Positions 25,315 to 37,739 of a DNA stretch of 64,000 bases are shown here, one piece after another (position 1 is the stretch's first letter; every line of letters starts with the position of its first letter). The notes beneath the pieces are model-generated. The model saw nothing but the letters and a program-made list of their open reading frames with translations, made no database searches and had not been told where the DNA came from. Source of the DNA: Candidula unifasciata (Eukaryota > Mollusca > Gastropoda > Stylommatophora > Geomitridae); contig CAJHNH020004580.1 in the NCBI GenBank assembly GCA_905116865.2, positions 426,001 through 490,000 on the forward strand. The letters are read 5' to 3'. A program made the translations under genes and the position numbers.

Positions 25315-28300
25315 GCTTGGATAAAGCGGTGACTGTTTGTGCTTGGCTAAAGCGGTGACTGTGCTTGGCTAAAGCGGACTGTCTGTGCTTGGCTGTCTGT
25401 GCTTGGCTAAAGCGGTGACTGTCTGTGCTTGGCTAAAGCGGTGACTGTCTGTGCTTGGCTAAAGCGGTGACTGTGCTTGGATAAAGCGGTGACTGTCTGT
25501 GCTTGGATAAAGCGGTGACTGTGCTTGGCTAAAGCGGTGACTGTCTGTGCTTGGCTAAAAGCGGTGACTGTCTGTGCTTGGATAAAGCGGTGACTGTCTG
25601 TGCTTGGCTAAAGCGGTGACTGTCTGTGCTTGGATAAAGCGGTGACTGTGCTTGGCTAAAGCGGCTAAAGCGGTGACTGTCTGTGCTTGGCTAAAGCGGT
25701 GACTGTCTGTGCTTGGCTAAAGCGGGTGTGCTTGTAAAGCGGTGACTGTTCTGTGCTTGGCTGTGCTTGGATAAAGCGGTGACTGTCTGTGCTTGGCTAA
25801 AGCGGTGACTGTGCTTGGATAAAGCTGTGCTTGGCTAAAGCGGACTGTCTGTGCTTGGCTAAAGCGGTGACTGTCTGTGCTTGGCTAAAGCGGTGACTGT
25901 GCTTGGCTTTAAAGCGCTGACTGTCTGTGCTTGGCTAAAGCGGTGACTGTCTGTGCTTGGCTAAAGCGGTGACTGTGCTTGGCTAAAGCGGTGACTGTGC
26001 TGTGCTTGGCTAAAGCGGTGACTGTCTGTGCTTGGCTGTGCTGTGCTTGGCTAAAGCGGTGACTGTGCTTGGCTAAAGCGGTGACTGTGACTGTGCTTGG
26101 CTAAAGCGGTGACTGTCTGTGCTTGGCTAAAGCGGTGACTGTGCTTGGCTAAAGCGGTGACTGACTGTGCTTGGCTTGGCTAAAGCGGTGACTGTCTGTG
26201 CTTGGCTAAAGCGGTGACTGTCTGTGCTTGGCTAAAGCGGTGACTGTGCTTGGCTAAAGCGGTGACTGTCTGTGCTTGGCTAAAGCGGTGACTGTGCTTG
26301 GATAAAGCGGTGACTGTCTGTGCTTGGCTAAAGCGGTGACTGTCTGTGCTTGGATAAAGCGGACTGACTGTGCTTGGCTAAAGCGGTCTGACTGGTAAAG
26401 CTGTGCTTGGATAAAGCGGTGACTGTCTGTGCTTGGCTAAAGCGGTGACTGTCTGTGCTTGGCTAAAGCGGTGACTGTGCTTGGCTAAAGCGGTGACTGT
26501 CTGTGCTTGGCTAAAGCGGTGACTGTGCTTGGCTAAAGCGGTGACTGTCTGTGCTTGGCTAAAGCGGTGACTGTGCTTGGCTAAAGCGGTGACTGTCTGT
26601 GCTTGGCTAAAGCGGTGACTGTCTGTGCTTGGCTAAAGCGGTGACTGTGCTTGGATAAAGCGGTGACTGTCTGTGCTTGGCTAAAGCGGTGACTGTCTGT
26701 GCTTGGCTAAAGCGGTGACTGTGCTTGGCTAAAGCTTGGCTAAAGCGGTGACTGTCTGTGCTTGGCGGTGACTGTCTGTGCTTGGCTAAAGCGGTGACTG
26801 TCTGTGCTTGGCTAAAGCGGTGACTGTGCTTGGCTAAAGCGGTGACTGTCTGTGCTTGGCTAAAGCGGTGACTGTGCTTGGCTAAAGCGGTGACTGTGCT
26901 TGGCTAAAGCGGTGACTGTCTGTGCTTGGCTAAAGCGGTGACTGTGCTTGGCTAAAGCGGTGACTGTCTGTGCTTGGCTAAAGCGGTGGCTGTGCTTGGC
27001 TAAAGCTTGGTGACTGTGCTTGGCTAAAGCTGTGACTGTCTGTGCTTGGCTAAAGCGGTGACTGTGCTTGGCTAAAGCGGTGACTGTCTGTGCTTGGCTA
27101 AAGCGGTGACTGTGCTTGTAAAGCTGTGCTTGGCTAAAGCGGTGACTGTCTGTGCTTGGCTAAAGCGGTGACTGTGCTTGGCTAAAGCGGTGACTGTCTG
27201 TGCTTGGCTAAAGCGGTGACTGTCTGTGCTTGGCTAAAGCGGTGACTGTCTGTGCTTGGCTAAAGCGGTGACTGTCTGTGCTTGGCTAAAGCGGTGACTG
27301 TCTGTGCTTGGCTAAAGCGGTGACTGTGCTTCTAAAGCGGTGACTGTCTGTGCTTGGCTAAAGCGGTGACTGTGCTTGGCTAAAGCGGTGACTGTCTGTG
27401 CTTGGCTAAAGCGGTGACTGTCTGTGCTTGGCTAAAGCGGTGACTGTCTGTGCTTGGCTAAAGCGGTGACTGTCTGTGCTTGGCTAAAGCGGTGACTGTC
27501 TGTGCTTGGCTAAAGCGGTGACTGTCTGTGCTTGGCTAAAGCGGTGACTGTCTGTGCTTGGCTAAAGCGGTGACTGTCTGTGCTTGGCTAAAGCGGTGAC
27601 TGTGCTTGGATAAAGCGGTGACTGTGCTTGGCTAAAGCGGTGACTGTCTGTGCTTGGATAAAGCGGTGACTGTGCTTGGCTAAAGCGGTGACTGTCTGTG
27701 CTTGGCTAAAGCGGTGACTGTCTGTGCTTGGCTAAAGCGGTGACTGTCTGTGCTTGGCTAAAGCGGTGACTGTCTGTGCTTGGCTAAAGCGGTGACTAAA
27801 GCGGTGACTGTGCTTGGCTAAAGCGGTGACTGTGCTTGGCTAAAGCGGTGACTGTGCTTGGCTAAAGCGGTGACTGTCTGTGCTTGGCTAAAGCGGTGAC
27901 TGTGCTTGGCTAAAGCGGTGACTGTCTGTGCTTGGCTAAAGCGGTGACTGTGTGCTTGGCTAAAGCGGTGACTGTCTGTGCTTGGCTAAAGCGGTGACTG
28001 TGACTGTCTGTGCTTGGCTAAGCGGTGACTGTCTGTGCTTGGCTGACTGTCTGTGCTTGGCTAAAGCGGTGACTGTGTAAAGCGGTGACTGTGCTTGGCT
28101 AAAGCGGTGACTGTCTGTGCTTGGCTAAAGCGGTGACTGTGCTTGCTTGGCTAAAGCGGTGACTGTCTGTGCTTGGCTAAAGCGGTGACTGTGCTTGGCT
28201 AAAGTGGTGACTGTGCTTGGCTAAAGCGGTGACTGTCTGTGCTTGGCTAAAGCGGTGACTGTCTGTGCTTGGCTTGGCTAAAGCGGTGACTGTGCTGTGC

Positions 28301-29669
28301 TTGGCTAAAAGCGGTGACTGTGTCTGTGCTTGGCTAAAGCGGTGACTGTCTGTGCTTGGCTAAAGCGGTGACTGTCTGTGCTTGGCTAAAGCGGTGACTG
28401 TCTGTGCTTGGCTAAAGCGGTGACTGTCTGTGCTTGGCTAAAGCGGTGACTGTCTGTGCTTGGATAAAGCGGTGACTGTGCTTGGCTAAAGCGGTGACTG
28501 TCTGTGCTTGGCTAAAGCGGTGACTGTGCTTGGCTAAAGCGGTGACTGTCTGTGCTTGGATAAAGCGGTAAAGCGGTGACTGTGCTTGGCTAAAGCGGTG
28601 ACTGTCTGTGCTTGGATAAAGCGGTGACTGTCTGTGCTTGGCTAAAGCGGTGACTGTGCTTGGCTAAAGCGGTGACTGTGCTTGGCTAAAGCGGTGACTG
28701 TCTGTGCTTGGATAATGCGGTGACTGTGCTTGGCTAAAGCGGTGACTGTCTGTGCTTGGCTAAAGCGGTGACTGTGCTTGGCTAAAGCGGTGACTGTGCT
28801 TGGCTAAAGCGGTGACTGTGCTTGGCTAAAGCGGTGACTGTGCTTGGCTAAAGCGGTGACTGTCTGTGCTTGGCTAAAGCGGTGACTGTCTGTGCTTGGC
28901 TAAAGCGCTGACTGTGCTTGGATAATGCGGTGACTGTCTGTGCTTGGCTAAAGTGGTGTCTGTGCTTGGATAAAGCGGTGACTGTCTGTGCTTGGCTAAA
29001 GCGGTGTCTGTGCTTGGATAAAGCGGTGACTGTGCTTGGCTAAAGCGGTCACTGTCTGTGCTTGGATAAAGCGGTGACTGTGCTTGGATAAAGCGGTGAC
29101 TGTCTGTGCTTGGATAAAGCGGCGACTGTCTGTGCTTGGCTAAAGCGGTGACTGTCTGTGCTTGGATAAAGCGGTGACTGTCTGTGCTTGGATAAAGCGG
29201 TGACTGTCTGTGCTTGGATAAAGCGGTGACTGTCTGTGCTTGGATAAAGCGGTGACTGTGCTTGGATAAAGCGGTGACTGTCTGTGCTTGGATAAAGCGG
29301 TGACTGTCTGTGCTTGGATAAAGCGGTGACTGTCTGTGCTTGGATAAAGCGGTGACTGTCTGTGCTTGGCTAAAGCGGTGACTGTCTGTGCTTGGATAAA
29401 GCGGTGACTGTGCTTGGCTTAAGCGGTGACTGTCTGTGCTTGGCTAAAGCGGTGACAGTCTGTGCTTGGCTAAAGCGGTGACTGTGCTTGGATAAAGCGG
29501 TGACTGCCTGTGCTTGGCTAAAGCGGTGAATGTCTGTGCTTGGCTAAAGCGGTGACTGTGCTTGGATAAAGCGGTGACTGTCTGTGCTTGGCCTAAGCGG
29601 TGACTGTCTGTGCTTGGGTAAAGCGGTGACTGTCTGTGCTTGGCTAAAGCGGTGACTGTGCTTGGCTTA
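25315..29669. repeat. 22/26-bp two-length satellite (about 180 copies)
   Basis: Every unit is GTGCTTGGCTAAAGCGGTGACT, either with or without a following GTCT, so units are 26 or 22 bp in an irregular order. Secondary variants have GGATAAAG or GGCTTAAG. Copies are otherwise nearly identical over 4.35 kb, with scattered truncated units (for example 25380-25400, 25720-25770, 26380-26405, 28010-28080). The GGATAAAG type dominates at 28950-29400. Confidence 0.97.
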
Positions 29670-29670
29670 A

Positions 29671-30402
29671 AGGATCACTACACGGCATTTTTTCCAATTT
29701 ATGACAAAAATATCACTTTTTTAATGTGTTCGTTTTTGTAAAGTTCGTCATTCGTAGAATAGATGACACACAAAATTTATGTCATTTGTAAACAATTTAG
29801 CATTGAAAAGTTAATACTAACGACACCACCTCGTGCACTTTTTTAAGATAAAAAAAGTTTAAAAGTCAGTTTTCTCAACTCTCTATATTCCAGTTTGCTG
29901 TGTGTGTGAAATCCTAAAATCTAAGCTAATATAACGAGTAAAAACATGAAATTGTGTATGCACACTCTGTGATCAATATTATAGGGACTGGTCTATCTAA
30001 AAGCAGATTTTAGAAAGCTTTTGCATTTTTAAATTTGATTATTGTCTTATGATGCAAGATTTTTTTTCACTTTTTCAATAAACCTACATTTTAAAATTCT
30101 ATGAAAAATATTTAAAAACATGTTTAAAGTAAATAAACAAGACCTGTACCTCTAAATAGGATGACAGGTCATGAATCCATCATTTATTGTAGAATACCTA
30201 TGTTGGTTTCTAATATTTTAAGATTCTAAGTACATATTGTTTTTTTTTACAAGATGGCGTCTATTGCCATGACAACTATGATTTTTGTAACACTTAAAGT
30301 ACACAAATTTAATAACATGTATCCCTACAAATGACCATTATAAAAAAAAACTGCTTTAACTCTGTAAATGAAAAAAATATAATTTTTTGGTGTATTGACC
30401 CC
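29671..30402. mobile_element. TTAA-flanked MITE (piggyBac-like target preference)
   Basis: A 732-bp AT-rich, non-coding segment interrupts the 22/26-bp satellite. TTAA lies on both sides (29667-29670 and 30403-30406). Its ends are imperfect inverted repeats: AGGATCACTACAC at the left and, reverse-complemented, GGGGTCAATACAC at the right (10 of 13 match). Joining the flanks through one TTAA gives GGCTTAAGCGG, a unit variant present elsewhere in the same array (29415, 30427). TTAA duplication is a hallmark of piggyBac-type transposases. No transposase is encoded, so this is a non-autonomous element. Confidence 0.85.
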
Positions 30403-30505
30403 TTAAGCGGTGACTGTCTGTGCTTGGCTTAAGCGGTGACTGTTTGTGCTTGGCTTAAGCTGTGACTGTCTGTGCTTGGCTAAAGCGGTGACTGTCTGTG
30501 CTGGT
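30403..30505. repeat. 22/26-bp satellite resumes
   Basis: Three to four 26-bp units, mostly the GGCTTAAG variant, after the MITE; the array ends near 30505. Confidence 0.93.
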
Positions 30506-30564
30506 CGTAATCATGTGGATAGACAGATATGATGGACAGACAGAATGATAATTACATCATAGTG

Positions 30565-31064
30565 GTAAGACATTTCCTAGGATCACACAGACATCATAGT
30601 CGAGGGAAATTCCCTGGGAGCACACAAACATCATAGTCGGGGGACATTCTCTAGGATCACACAGACATCATAGTCGGGTGACATTCTCTAGGATCCCACA
30701 GGCATCTTAGTCGGGGGACATTCTCTAGGATCACACAGACATCATAGTCGGGGAACATTCCCCAGGATCACACAGACATCATAGTCGGGGGACATTTCCT
30801 GGGATCACACAGACATCATAGTCGGGGGACATTCTCTAGGATCACACAGACATCATATTAGCGAGACATGCCCTATGACCACACGCACATCATAGTCAGG
30901 GGACATTCCATGGGATCACACACACATCATATTCGTGGGATATTTTATAGTTTCACACTAACATCATAATAAGGGAGCCATTCCCTACGATCAACCACAT
31001 CATGAAGGACATTCACTGGGATCACACACATCGTAGGGGACAATTTATGTGATCACACAGACAT
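30565..31064. repeat. 37-bp minisatellite (about 13 copies)
   Basis: Unit contains GATCACACAGACATCATAGT and CGGGGGACATTCTCTAG, increasingly diverged towards 31050. It is the left part of one array with the 42-bp repeats at 35234-36050, split by a LINE. Confidence 0.93.
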
Positions 31065-34000
31065 TCTTCTTCTTGTGTTCGCTTTCTGATTTACACCGAC
31101 AGACAGGTTCTTGTGATAAACTTGACTGTTTTAATGAGTTCATTTTTAGTCCCATACAACTTTGTGTACAGTGGTGACTCACTGGGCCAGTATTCCTTTC
31201 TTAATGGGCTGAACAAGGGACAGTCTTGCAGGACATGTTCTGTAGTCTGCACACATAGCCCACAAGGGCAAAAAGGTGAACTACTTAGACGAAGCCTGTG
31301 CATATGCTGGTTAAGTTTGTTATGTCCTGTCCTGAGACGTAGGACAATGACCTGCCCATGCCGGTCAAGTAAGTGGTAGTCATCTCTGGCCAGACTCTGT
31401 TCACTTCTGATAGCCTGGATGGCCCTTTTCTTCTCATAGTATGTTACTGCATTCTCTTCTTGGTCACATTCTGCCCCTTTTTTAGCAAGTTTATCTGCGG
31501 TTTCGTTTCCTGGTATACCACAGTGGGATGGCACCCACTGGAGTACAGTACACTTTTGGGCAGCCACCTTGCCAAGTTTAGATCTCAAGTGAGGGAGTTT
31601 GCCACTCTTGAGGGCTTGAAGCACTGAAAGCGCATCTGTGAATATAACCACTTGGTGACAGTCAGAACTGGTGTTGTGTAACATTTCGGCAGCCTGCTCT
31701 AGTGCTACAATCTCTGCTGTGTAGTTGGAACAGAATTTACCAGTGGGTATCCACTTTGTGTGGCGGTGGTTGCCTGGGTATGTAATAAAGACTCCAGCAC
31801 CCCCATTTTTAACCGCGCTGGTTGCTGATCCATCTGTGTAAATATGTATCCATGACTGTTCGGGATAGTTTTCATGAATCATGCTAAGAGCAGCTGTTCG
31901 TTTTTGAAGATCATTGGACTCATCTCCAGTTGTGAATCCATTGACTGAAGTCATTATCTGTATTGTATCACTGACTTGCTCCCAAGGTACAGGGTATAGG
32001 GTAGGTTTCAGCGGTGTTGTTCTAATAGGTAGATCAGCTTGGTACTGTCTTCTAAGTCTTTTCCCCCGATGGACAAAGCTGCTACGTTTGAGACGCCCTA
32101 ATGCCAGATCATCTAACCTTTTATTCATTGGGTGTGACTGCATACTATTAAACTTCTCCATCTGGATCATAGTTTTAGTGTCTCTTCTATAGGACAATGT
32201 CTGCATTGCAGTTATTTTCTGCATCTTCAGGATTGGTGCAGTTTTCATGGATCCTGTGATGAGTCTAAGAGCTTGATTTTGCACTCTGTCTAACGATTGT
32301 AGATGGGAATTAGCAGCTGTTGACCATGCTGTTGCACCAAACTCCAAGTGGGGTCTTATCGCTCCATTATAAACTTTCTTTAGGGTTTTTCCATTTGCTC
32401 CCCATCCTATACCTGCCAATTTTCTAAGTAGGCCTAGTCGTCTCCTGGCCTTCCCTTCTACATTTTCTATATGTTTGCTCCATGTGAGCCTTTTATCAAA
32501 TGTTACTCCAAGATAAGTGGGGAAGCTTTCTTCCTTTAGCAAGGATGTTCCTAGGTGAATACTAGCAGCTTTGTCCCTGGTGGAAAGAGAGAAAAGCGTT
32601 GTGGATGTTTTGTCTGTGTTGATGGCAACATGCCATTTTTCTGCCCATGTCATCAAGAGATCTGCTGCTCGCTGCATTCTTATATTTGCCACTGTGGTGT
32701 GTTCATCGGTACACCAGAGTGCCAGATCATCTGCATACAGGGCAGCTTTTACTCCTGTAGGGAGGTCTTTCACCAGATCATTTATATACACAAGAAAGAG
32801 AGTTGGAGAGATAACTCCTCCCTGTGGTACTCCTTGCCGAAGTAACACTTTTCTACTCTGCTGGCCATCAAGACTGACTCTAGTTCTTCTGCTGTGTAAG
32901 AAGGATTGGATCCATTTTAGCATGTTTCCTTGGATTCCATTTCTCTTCAGTTTTGCAATGAGACCATCTTTCCAGACTTTGTCAAAAGCTTGTTTGAAGT
33001 CAACCCATACCGCCAGGACCTTTTTCTTCTCTTGGAAGGCATCCTCTACAGCTTGTGACAGGTAGGTGACTTGATCTTCTATGCTGTGACATTCCCTAAA
33101 CCCAGCCTGCTCTGGCACCAAGATCTGCTCAGATTCTAAGTGCCATTTCAGTCTTGAATTTACAATTCTTTCCAATGTCTTTCCTACACAGCTTGTGAGA
33201 CTAATTGGGCGATAGCTCGAAGCCTGTGTCTTAATTTTTCCTTTTTTTAAAATGGGTATTGTGATGGCTTCTCTCCATACTTGAGGCACTAAACCTTTCT
33301 CCCAGCTGATGTTGAAAATTTCCAGCAGCTTTACTTTAGCAGATGAGGTCAGGTTGATTAGCATTTCGTTGCTGATTTCATCCGGACCTGCAGACTTTTT
33401 TAACTTAAGCCTAAAGATGGCATTTTGTAGTTCACCCATGGTAAATGGCTCCCTCATAGAGGCAGGAGTATCTGTCTGTCTCTTATTTGTTTGTTTGCTT
33501 GTTTGTATTTCTTTCCTTATTTCTCTCTGATGGTCCTCATTAAGGGTCAGGTTGCTTTCAACACTGAATGTTTTGGCAAACAAATCTGCAGCTTGTTTTC
33601 CTCTGAAGATTTTGTCACCATCACTTAGCGTGATTGTTTGTCTAGGCGAGAAACTCTCTTCATTGAGTGATTTGGCTAATCTCCAGAGTTTCTTGCCATC
33701 TTTATCAAGGTTTAGAGCTGCTGTTTTATTTCTCCAGCTTTTCCGTTTTTCTTCAAGTTTAGTTCTCTGGAACACTGCTACAGCCCTTTTCCATTTGATG
33801 TGGTTGTCAGGTGAAGGTTGGGATTCTGCATCCTTTCTAGTCTGATTCATTGTTTCCTGGCATTCCTGGAGTGTGCTGGACCAGTACGGTCTATAGTTGT
33901 GTCGACAGCCTCTGGGGATTGCTTCTTTTGCAGCTTGCAGAATACTTCTATTGAAATCGTGCACTATAGCATTGATATCCCTATTTTGTACCTTGAGAGC

Positions 34001-35233
34001 AGACAACAATGTGCTTGTCCTGTGTCTGTACAGGCCCCAGTTGGCTTTCTTGTAGTTCCATCTTGTGATGACTGGGCCTGTATTAACTGGTACATTCTGG
34101 ACAGTGAGAAAAATCGGGCGATGGTCACTGCCCCCAAGCTGGTCTCCCACCTCTCTACTTATCATTCCAGATATATCTGGGGTAGAGAAGGCAAGATCTG
34201 GGGTCGACGTTGTCTGCCACCTTCTGGAGTAGAAGGTAGGCGTATCTGAGGGGGCATTTATCAGGATCAGAGAGTGGTCATCTTGCCATGTTTCCACCTC
34301 TTCACCCCTATTGTCGAGATGGTTATAGCCCCAGCTCTGTGAATGACTGTTGAAGTCTCCAACTGCAATAAAGTTGGTGTTTGGTACTGGCACAGAGCTG
34401 AGGTTTAGCGATTTGTCATTGGGACAGTAGTAATTAAGGAGTTCTAATTCCACTTTGTCTGTCTTAAGCTACAGGAGTTGGTACTCAGCTCCATCCATAT
34501 AAGACATTTTCTCGCATGGATGGATACTGTTTTTCACAAGGGTGAGTACTCCTCCTTTTCGCCTGCCTTGTCTGTCAGATCTGAAGCACTGGTAGCCTCT
34601 CACTTTAAATATCTGATCTGCCTGCAAATGGGTCTCTTGGATGCAGCATACACTGACATGCTTTTCATAGAGGATGTTTTCCAGCTCCAACTTTTTGCTG
34701 TAGCCAGCCTGCTTACTGCTGACCCCCTCTGCATTCCAGTGCATAATGACAAAAGGCAATTTGGGATCTTTTCTGTCTAACTGGTTTTGGTCAGTAGCTA
34801 TCCTCCGCCGTCTCCTGACTCCACAAGACGGTCTAGGAGGTCCTCCAGTAGCTGGGGGTGGATTCTGTCGAGGCTCAGAACCCGGCACTGCACCTGCCTG
34901 GTGGAGTTCCACAGGGCGAGCACCAACATTAAATTTGTCTGACGGTGTAAACATATATATAGCGTGGGGTTGCGTAGTACTGTGGTTTTTGATCCGCCTT
35001 CTGGCCCAGTATTTCCGACTTCAGGATCTCTTGGGAGGGAGAGTAGGCTCATCCCTTCGCCTTTACCTCGTTTGTTGTCCCATCCAGTTTCCCGCTGGGG
35101 GTTAAGACCCCAACCTTCAACTGGATTGCTGGGAAGAACAGGGTCCACCACGTGAAGGTGAGGTAGGCTTGAGCAAGAGAGGCTAATAGACATTAAGAGT
35201 CTTGTATTGCGCATCATTGCTCCATTTGGACCC
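31065..35233 (-). mobile_element. Non-LTR retrotransposon, I-group type (APE-RT-RNase H)
   Basis: A 4.17-kb minus-strand LINE inserted in satellite DNA. CACACAGACAT flanks both ends (31054-31064 and 35234-35244), matching a target-site duplication, though the satellite unit carries the same string. The 3' end is a short (GAA)-type tail (31065-31075). Only about 280 nt precede the long ORF, so a separate gag-like ORF1 is absent; either the copy is 5'-truncated or the family lacks ORF1. An apurinic-type endonuclease, a reverse transcriptase and an RNase H domain in one ORF place it in the I-like LINE group; a finer name would need a phylogeny. Confidence 0.92.
31091..34954 (-). pseudogene. LINE polyprotein with one in-frame amber stop
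   Basis: Encodes the endonuclease/reverse transcriptase that copies the element into the genome by target-primed reverse transcription. The frame spans 1,287 codons from ATG at 34954 and is interrupted only by a TAG at 34469-34471 (codon 162), after which the same frame continues to 31091. Endonuclease: HWNAEG (about 71-77), CIQET, GDFNSH (about 199) and SDHRPI. Reverse transcriptase: YRPISLTS, AGFRECHSIEDQ, VPQGGVISP and the catalytic YADD (about 738). RNase H: YTDGSA (about 1038), TAEIVALE, FTDALSVL and the GNETADKLA Asp (about 1153). The C-terminus has a cysteine cluster with FCPCGLC and TTEHVLQDCP (about 1230). All catalytic motifs look intact, so this is a young copy disabled, or down-tuned, by one stop. 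The real start upstream of 34954 is uncertain. Confidence 0.9.
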
Positions 35234-36055
35234 CACACAGACATCATAGTCGGGGGACATTTCATGGGATCACACATTCCATGGAGCAGACTGTCACAGA
35301 CATCACAGTGGCGAGACATTCCCTGGAGCAGTCTGTCACAGACATCACAGTGGCGAGACATTCCCTGGAGCAGTCTGTCACAGACATCACAGTGGCGAGA
35401 CATTCCCTGGAGCAGTCTGTCACAGACATCACAGTGGCGAGACATTTCCTGGAGCAGTCTGTCACAGACATCACAGTAGTGAGACATTTCCTTGGACAGT
35501 CTGTCACAGACATCACAGTAGTAAGACATTTCCTTGGACAGTCTGTTACAGACATCACAGTAGTGAGACATTTCCTTGGAAGTCTGTCACAGACATCACA
35601 GTAGTGAGACATTTCCTGGGACAGTCTGTCACAGACATCACAGTAGTGAGACATTTCCTGGGACAGTCTGTCACAGACATCACAGTGGCGAGACATTTTC
35701 TGAGACAGTCTGTCACAGACATCACAGTGGCGAGACATTTTCTGAGACAGTCTGTCACAGACATCACAGTGGCGAGACATTTTCTGAGACATTCTGTCAC
35801 AGACATCACAGTGGCGAGACATTTTCTGAGACAGTCTGTCACAGACATCACAGTGGCGAGACATTTTCTGAGACATTCTGTCACAGACATTACAGTGTCG
35901 AGATATTCCCTGGGACAGTCTGTCACAGACATCACAGTGGCGAGACATTTTCTGAGACAGTCTGTCACAGACATCACAGTGGCGAGACATTTCCTGGAGC
36001 AGTCTGTCACAGACATCACAGTGGCGAGACATTTCCTGGGACAGTCTGGCAGTTT
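35234..36055. repeat. 42-bp minisatellite (about 19 copies)
   Basis: Unit contains GTCTGTCACAGACATCACAG and TGGCGAGACATTTTCTGAGA. The first unit after the LINE is still of the 37-bp type (CATCATAGTCGGGGGACAT), then 42-bp units follow, so 37- and 42-bp repeats are variants of one family. The 14-residue repeating frame (MSRHCDVCDRLSQK) on the minus strand is a repeat artefact. Confidence 0.95.
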
Positions 36056-37734
36056 GGAAATACAATTTGTCCCAGAGCCTTATTTTTGGGGTTGAAAATA
36101 GGGGTGGGGGGGGGGGGGACGGGGGGATAATAGACCATCTGACATCGTGAAAAATCATGAAGTTTTTTTCCCTGCAAAGACACCAGTCGACTATAAAAAA
36201 ATGTTTTTTGACATCTACTAGAGGTTGGCTTCCACAAGCCGCGCCGAGACACAACTAGCTCCTGCAGTGACAATGTTTCTTGAACCTGACACAATGTAAA
36301 CACTAACCAACAGGATAAGAAATCCGTTGATGACTTTCAAACCAGCAACATTTGATGTTCAGCATATTGAAACATCTAACTAGATGACTTATGTAGTTAA
36401 CAAGGGTAGGGGAGAACGAACGAATGAAGGAATCAACGAACTTTTTTGTTACGGACTTAAGAAGAGGGTACGCAGGCCTGTCTAAACTTCTGGCCTTCTA
36501 ATATCTCTCCTTTCAGACATCATTGCATTCACACAAAGGTTACCGAGTAGTAGGAAGCATTGACAGCATACAAGTTCTGGAATTTGCTCGAATTACATGT
36601 ACATATCTAGTCACAACCCTGGGGGATACTGAGTTAAACTTGTGCGTGTGTGTTTGTGGGGGGGGGGGGGGTAGGGGAGGGGCTAAGCTGGGGGGGGGGG
36701 GGGGGGGGGGGGAGAACAAAACTAAGTAGCTGTGGAAGTAAGAAAGTGAACAAGAAATTCATGAACAATCTGACTTAATTTCTTTATTGTCATTGCTGTC
36801 GGTGGCCCCACAAAGTAACTATAACATGCCTTACATTTATGTATAATACAAATTCTGTGTAAAAGATGCGCGTTTGCAAGGGCCTAATGTAAGATAGGCA
36901 TGCACGCTCAATTTGAGACTCAAAATATAAAAATCTGTATTGTATTAGATAGGAAACAATATAAAAATCTGTATTGTATTAGATAAGAAACAATCTGTGT
37001 TGGGAATATCAAGAAAAGATACAAAACCGAAAGAAAAGTATATTAGCAAGCTTCACAATATAACAAATACAAACAAAACGTGAACGTTGCGGCTATTGAG
37101 CCTTCATCAGCACACACAAATTAAACAATAATACACAGATACACAAAATGACTTAGCTGGTATCTCGATGTGGTGGAAATAGGGGTGACTACAGTCAGCT
37201 TATACCAAGACATGAATCCAGTGAGCTGTGACTGAAAAGCTTAACCAAATGGGGAAGCAGAACAACGTGCACAAAACACACACATCGACGTTTCGGCCAG
37301 GGGCGAAAGCGCGACATGTCGATAATGTGATTATAAATAAAATGTCATTAAAAGTATCGGGGGAAAAAATCGTGCACTGTTAACAAGTACTTTGAGAAAA
37401 ACACACATAATGCAAAGTGTTAAATGAGACAGATCAATACTCAAAAACTGGTCATTCAGTGTCCAGATAGCGTTGTGATGGTTGGCCCTGTTTGGTCTGG
37501 ATGATATCTGCTATTTATGGCCTTTTGTTGGACAAGGCACAACCTAGATCACTCTTTACATCAAGCTGGCAGCGTCATTTTGTTTTCTAACTATCATTAT
37601 CATCATAATCATTATCATCATCATCATTATCATCATCATTATTATCATTATCATCATCATCATTATCATCATCATCATCTCAGACCATTTCTTACGTTAA
37701 GCGTGGTGGTTTGGGGTCGTAGATATGTAAATTC
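36056..37734. other. Unique DNA with G-runs and a 37-bp duplication
   Basis: About 1.7 kb without a supported gene. Contains G-runs at 36099-36125 and 36657-36713. A tandem duplicate of an AATATAAAAATCTGTATTGT block lies at 36923-36990. CAT/ATT triplets occur at 37590-37680. Near 37084-37110 (AACGTTGCGGCTATTGAGCC) and 37262-37320 (GACGTTTCGGCC) are motifs often seen at the ends of dispersed repeats, but no element can be delimited. Confidence 0.5.
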
Positions 37735-37739
37735 TGTCA

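Noticed and set aside
31113..34249. Plus-strand frames opposite the LINE
   Set aside because: Antisense shadows of the polyprotein; no own motifs.
37080..37330. Possible Penelope-like or other element end (AACGTTGCGGC, GACGTTTCGGCC)
   Set aside because: The motifs are suggestive, but no coding remnant, boundaries or second full copy are visible.
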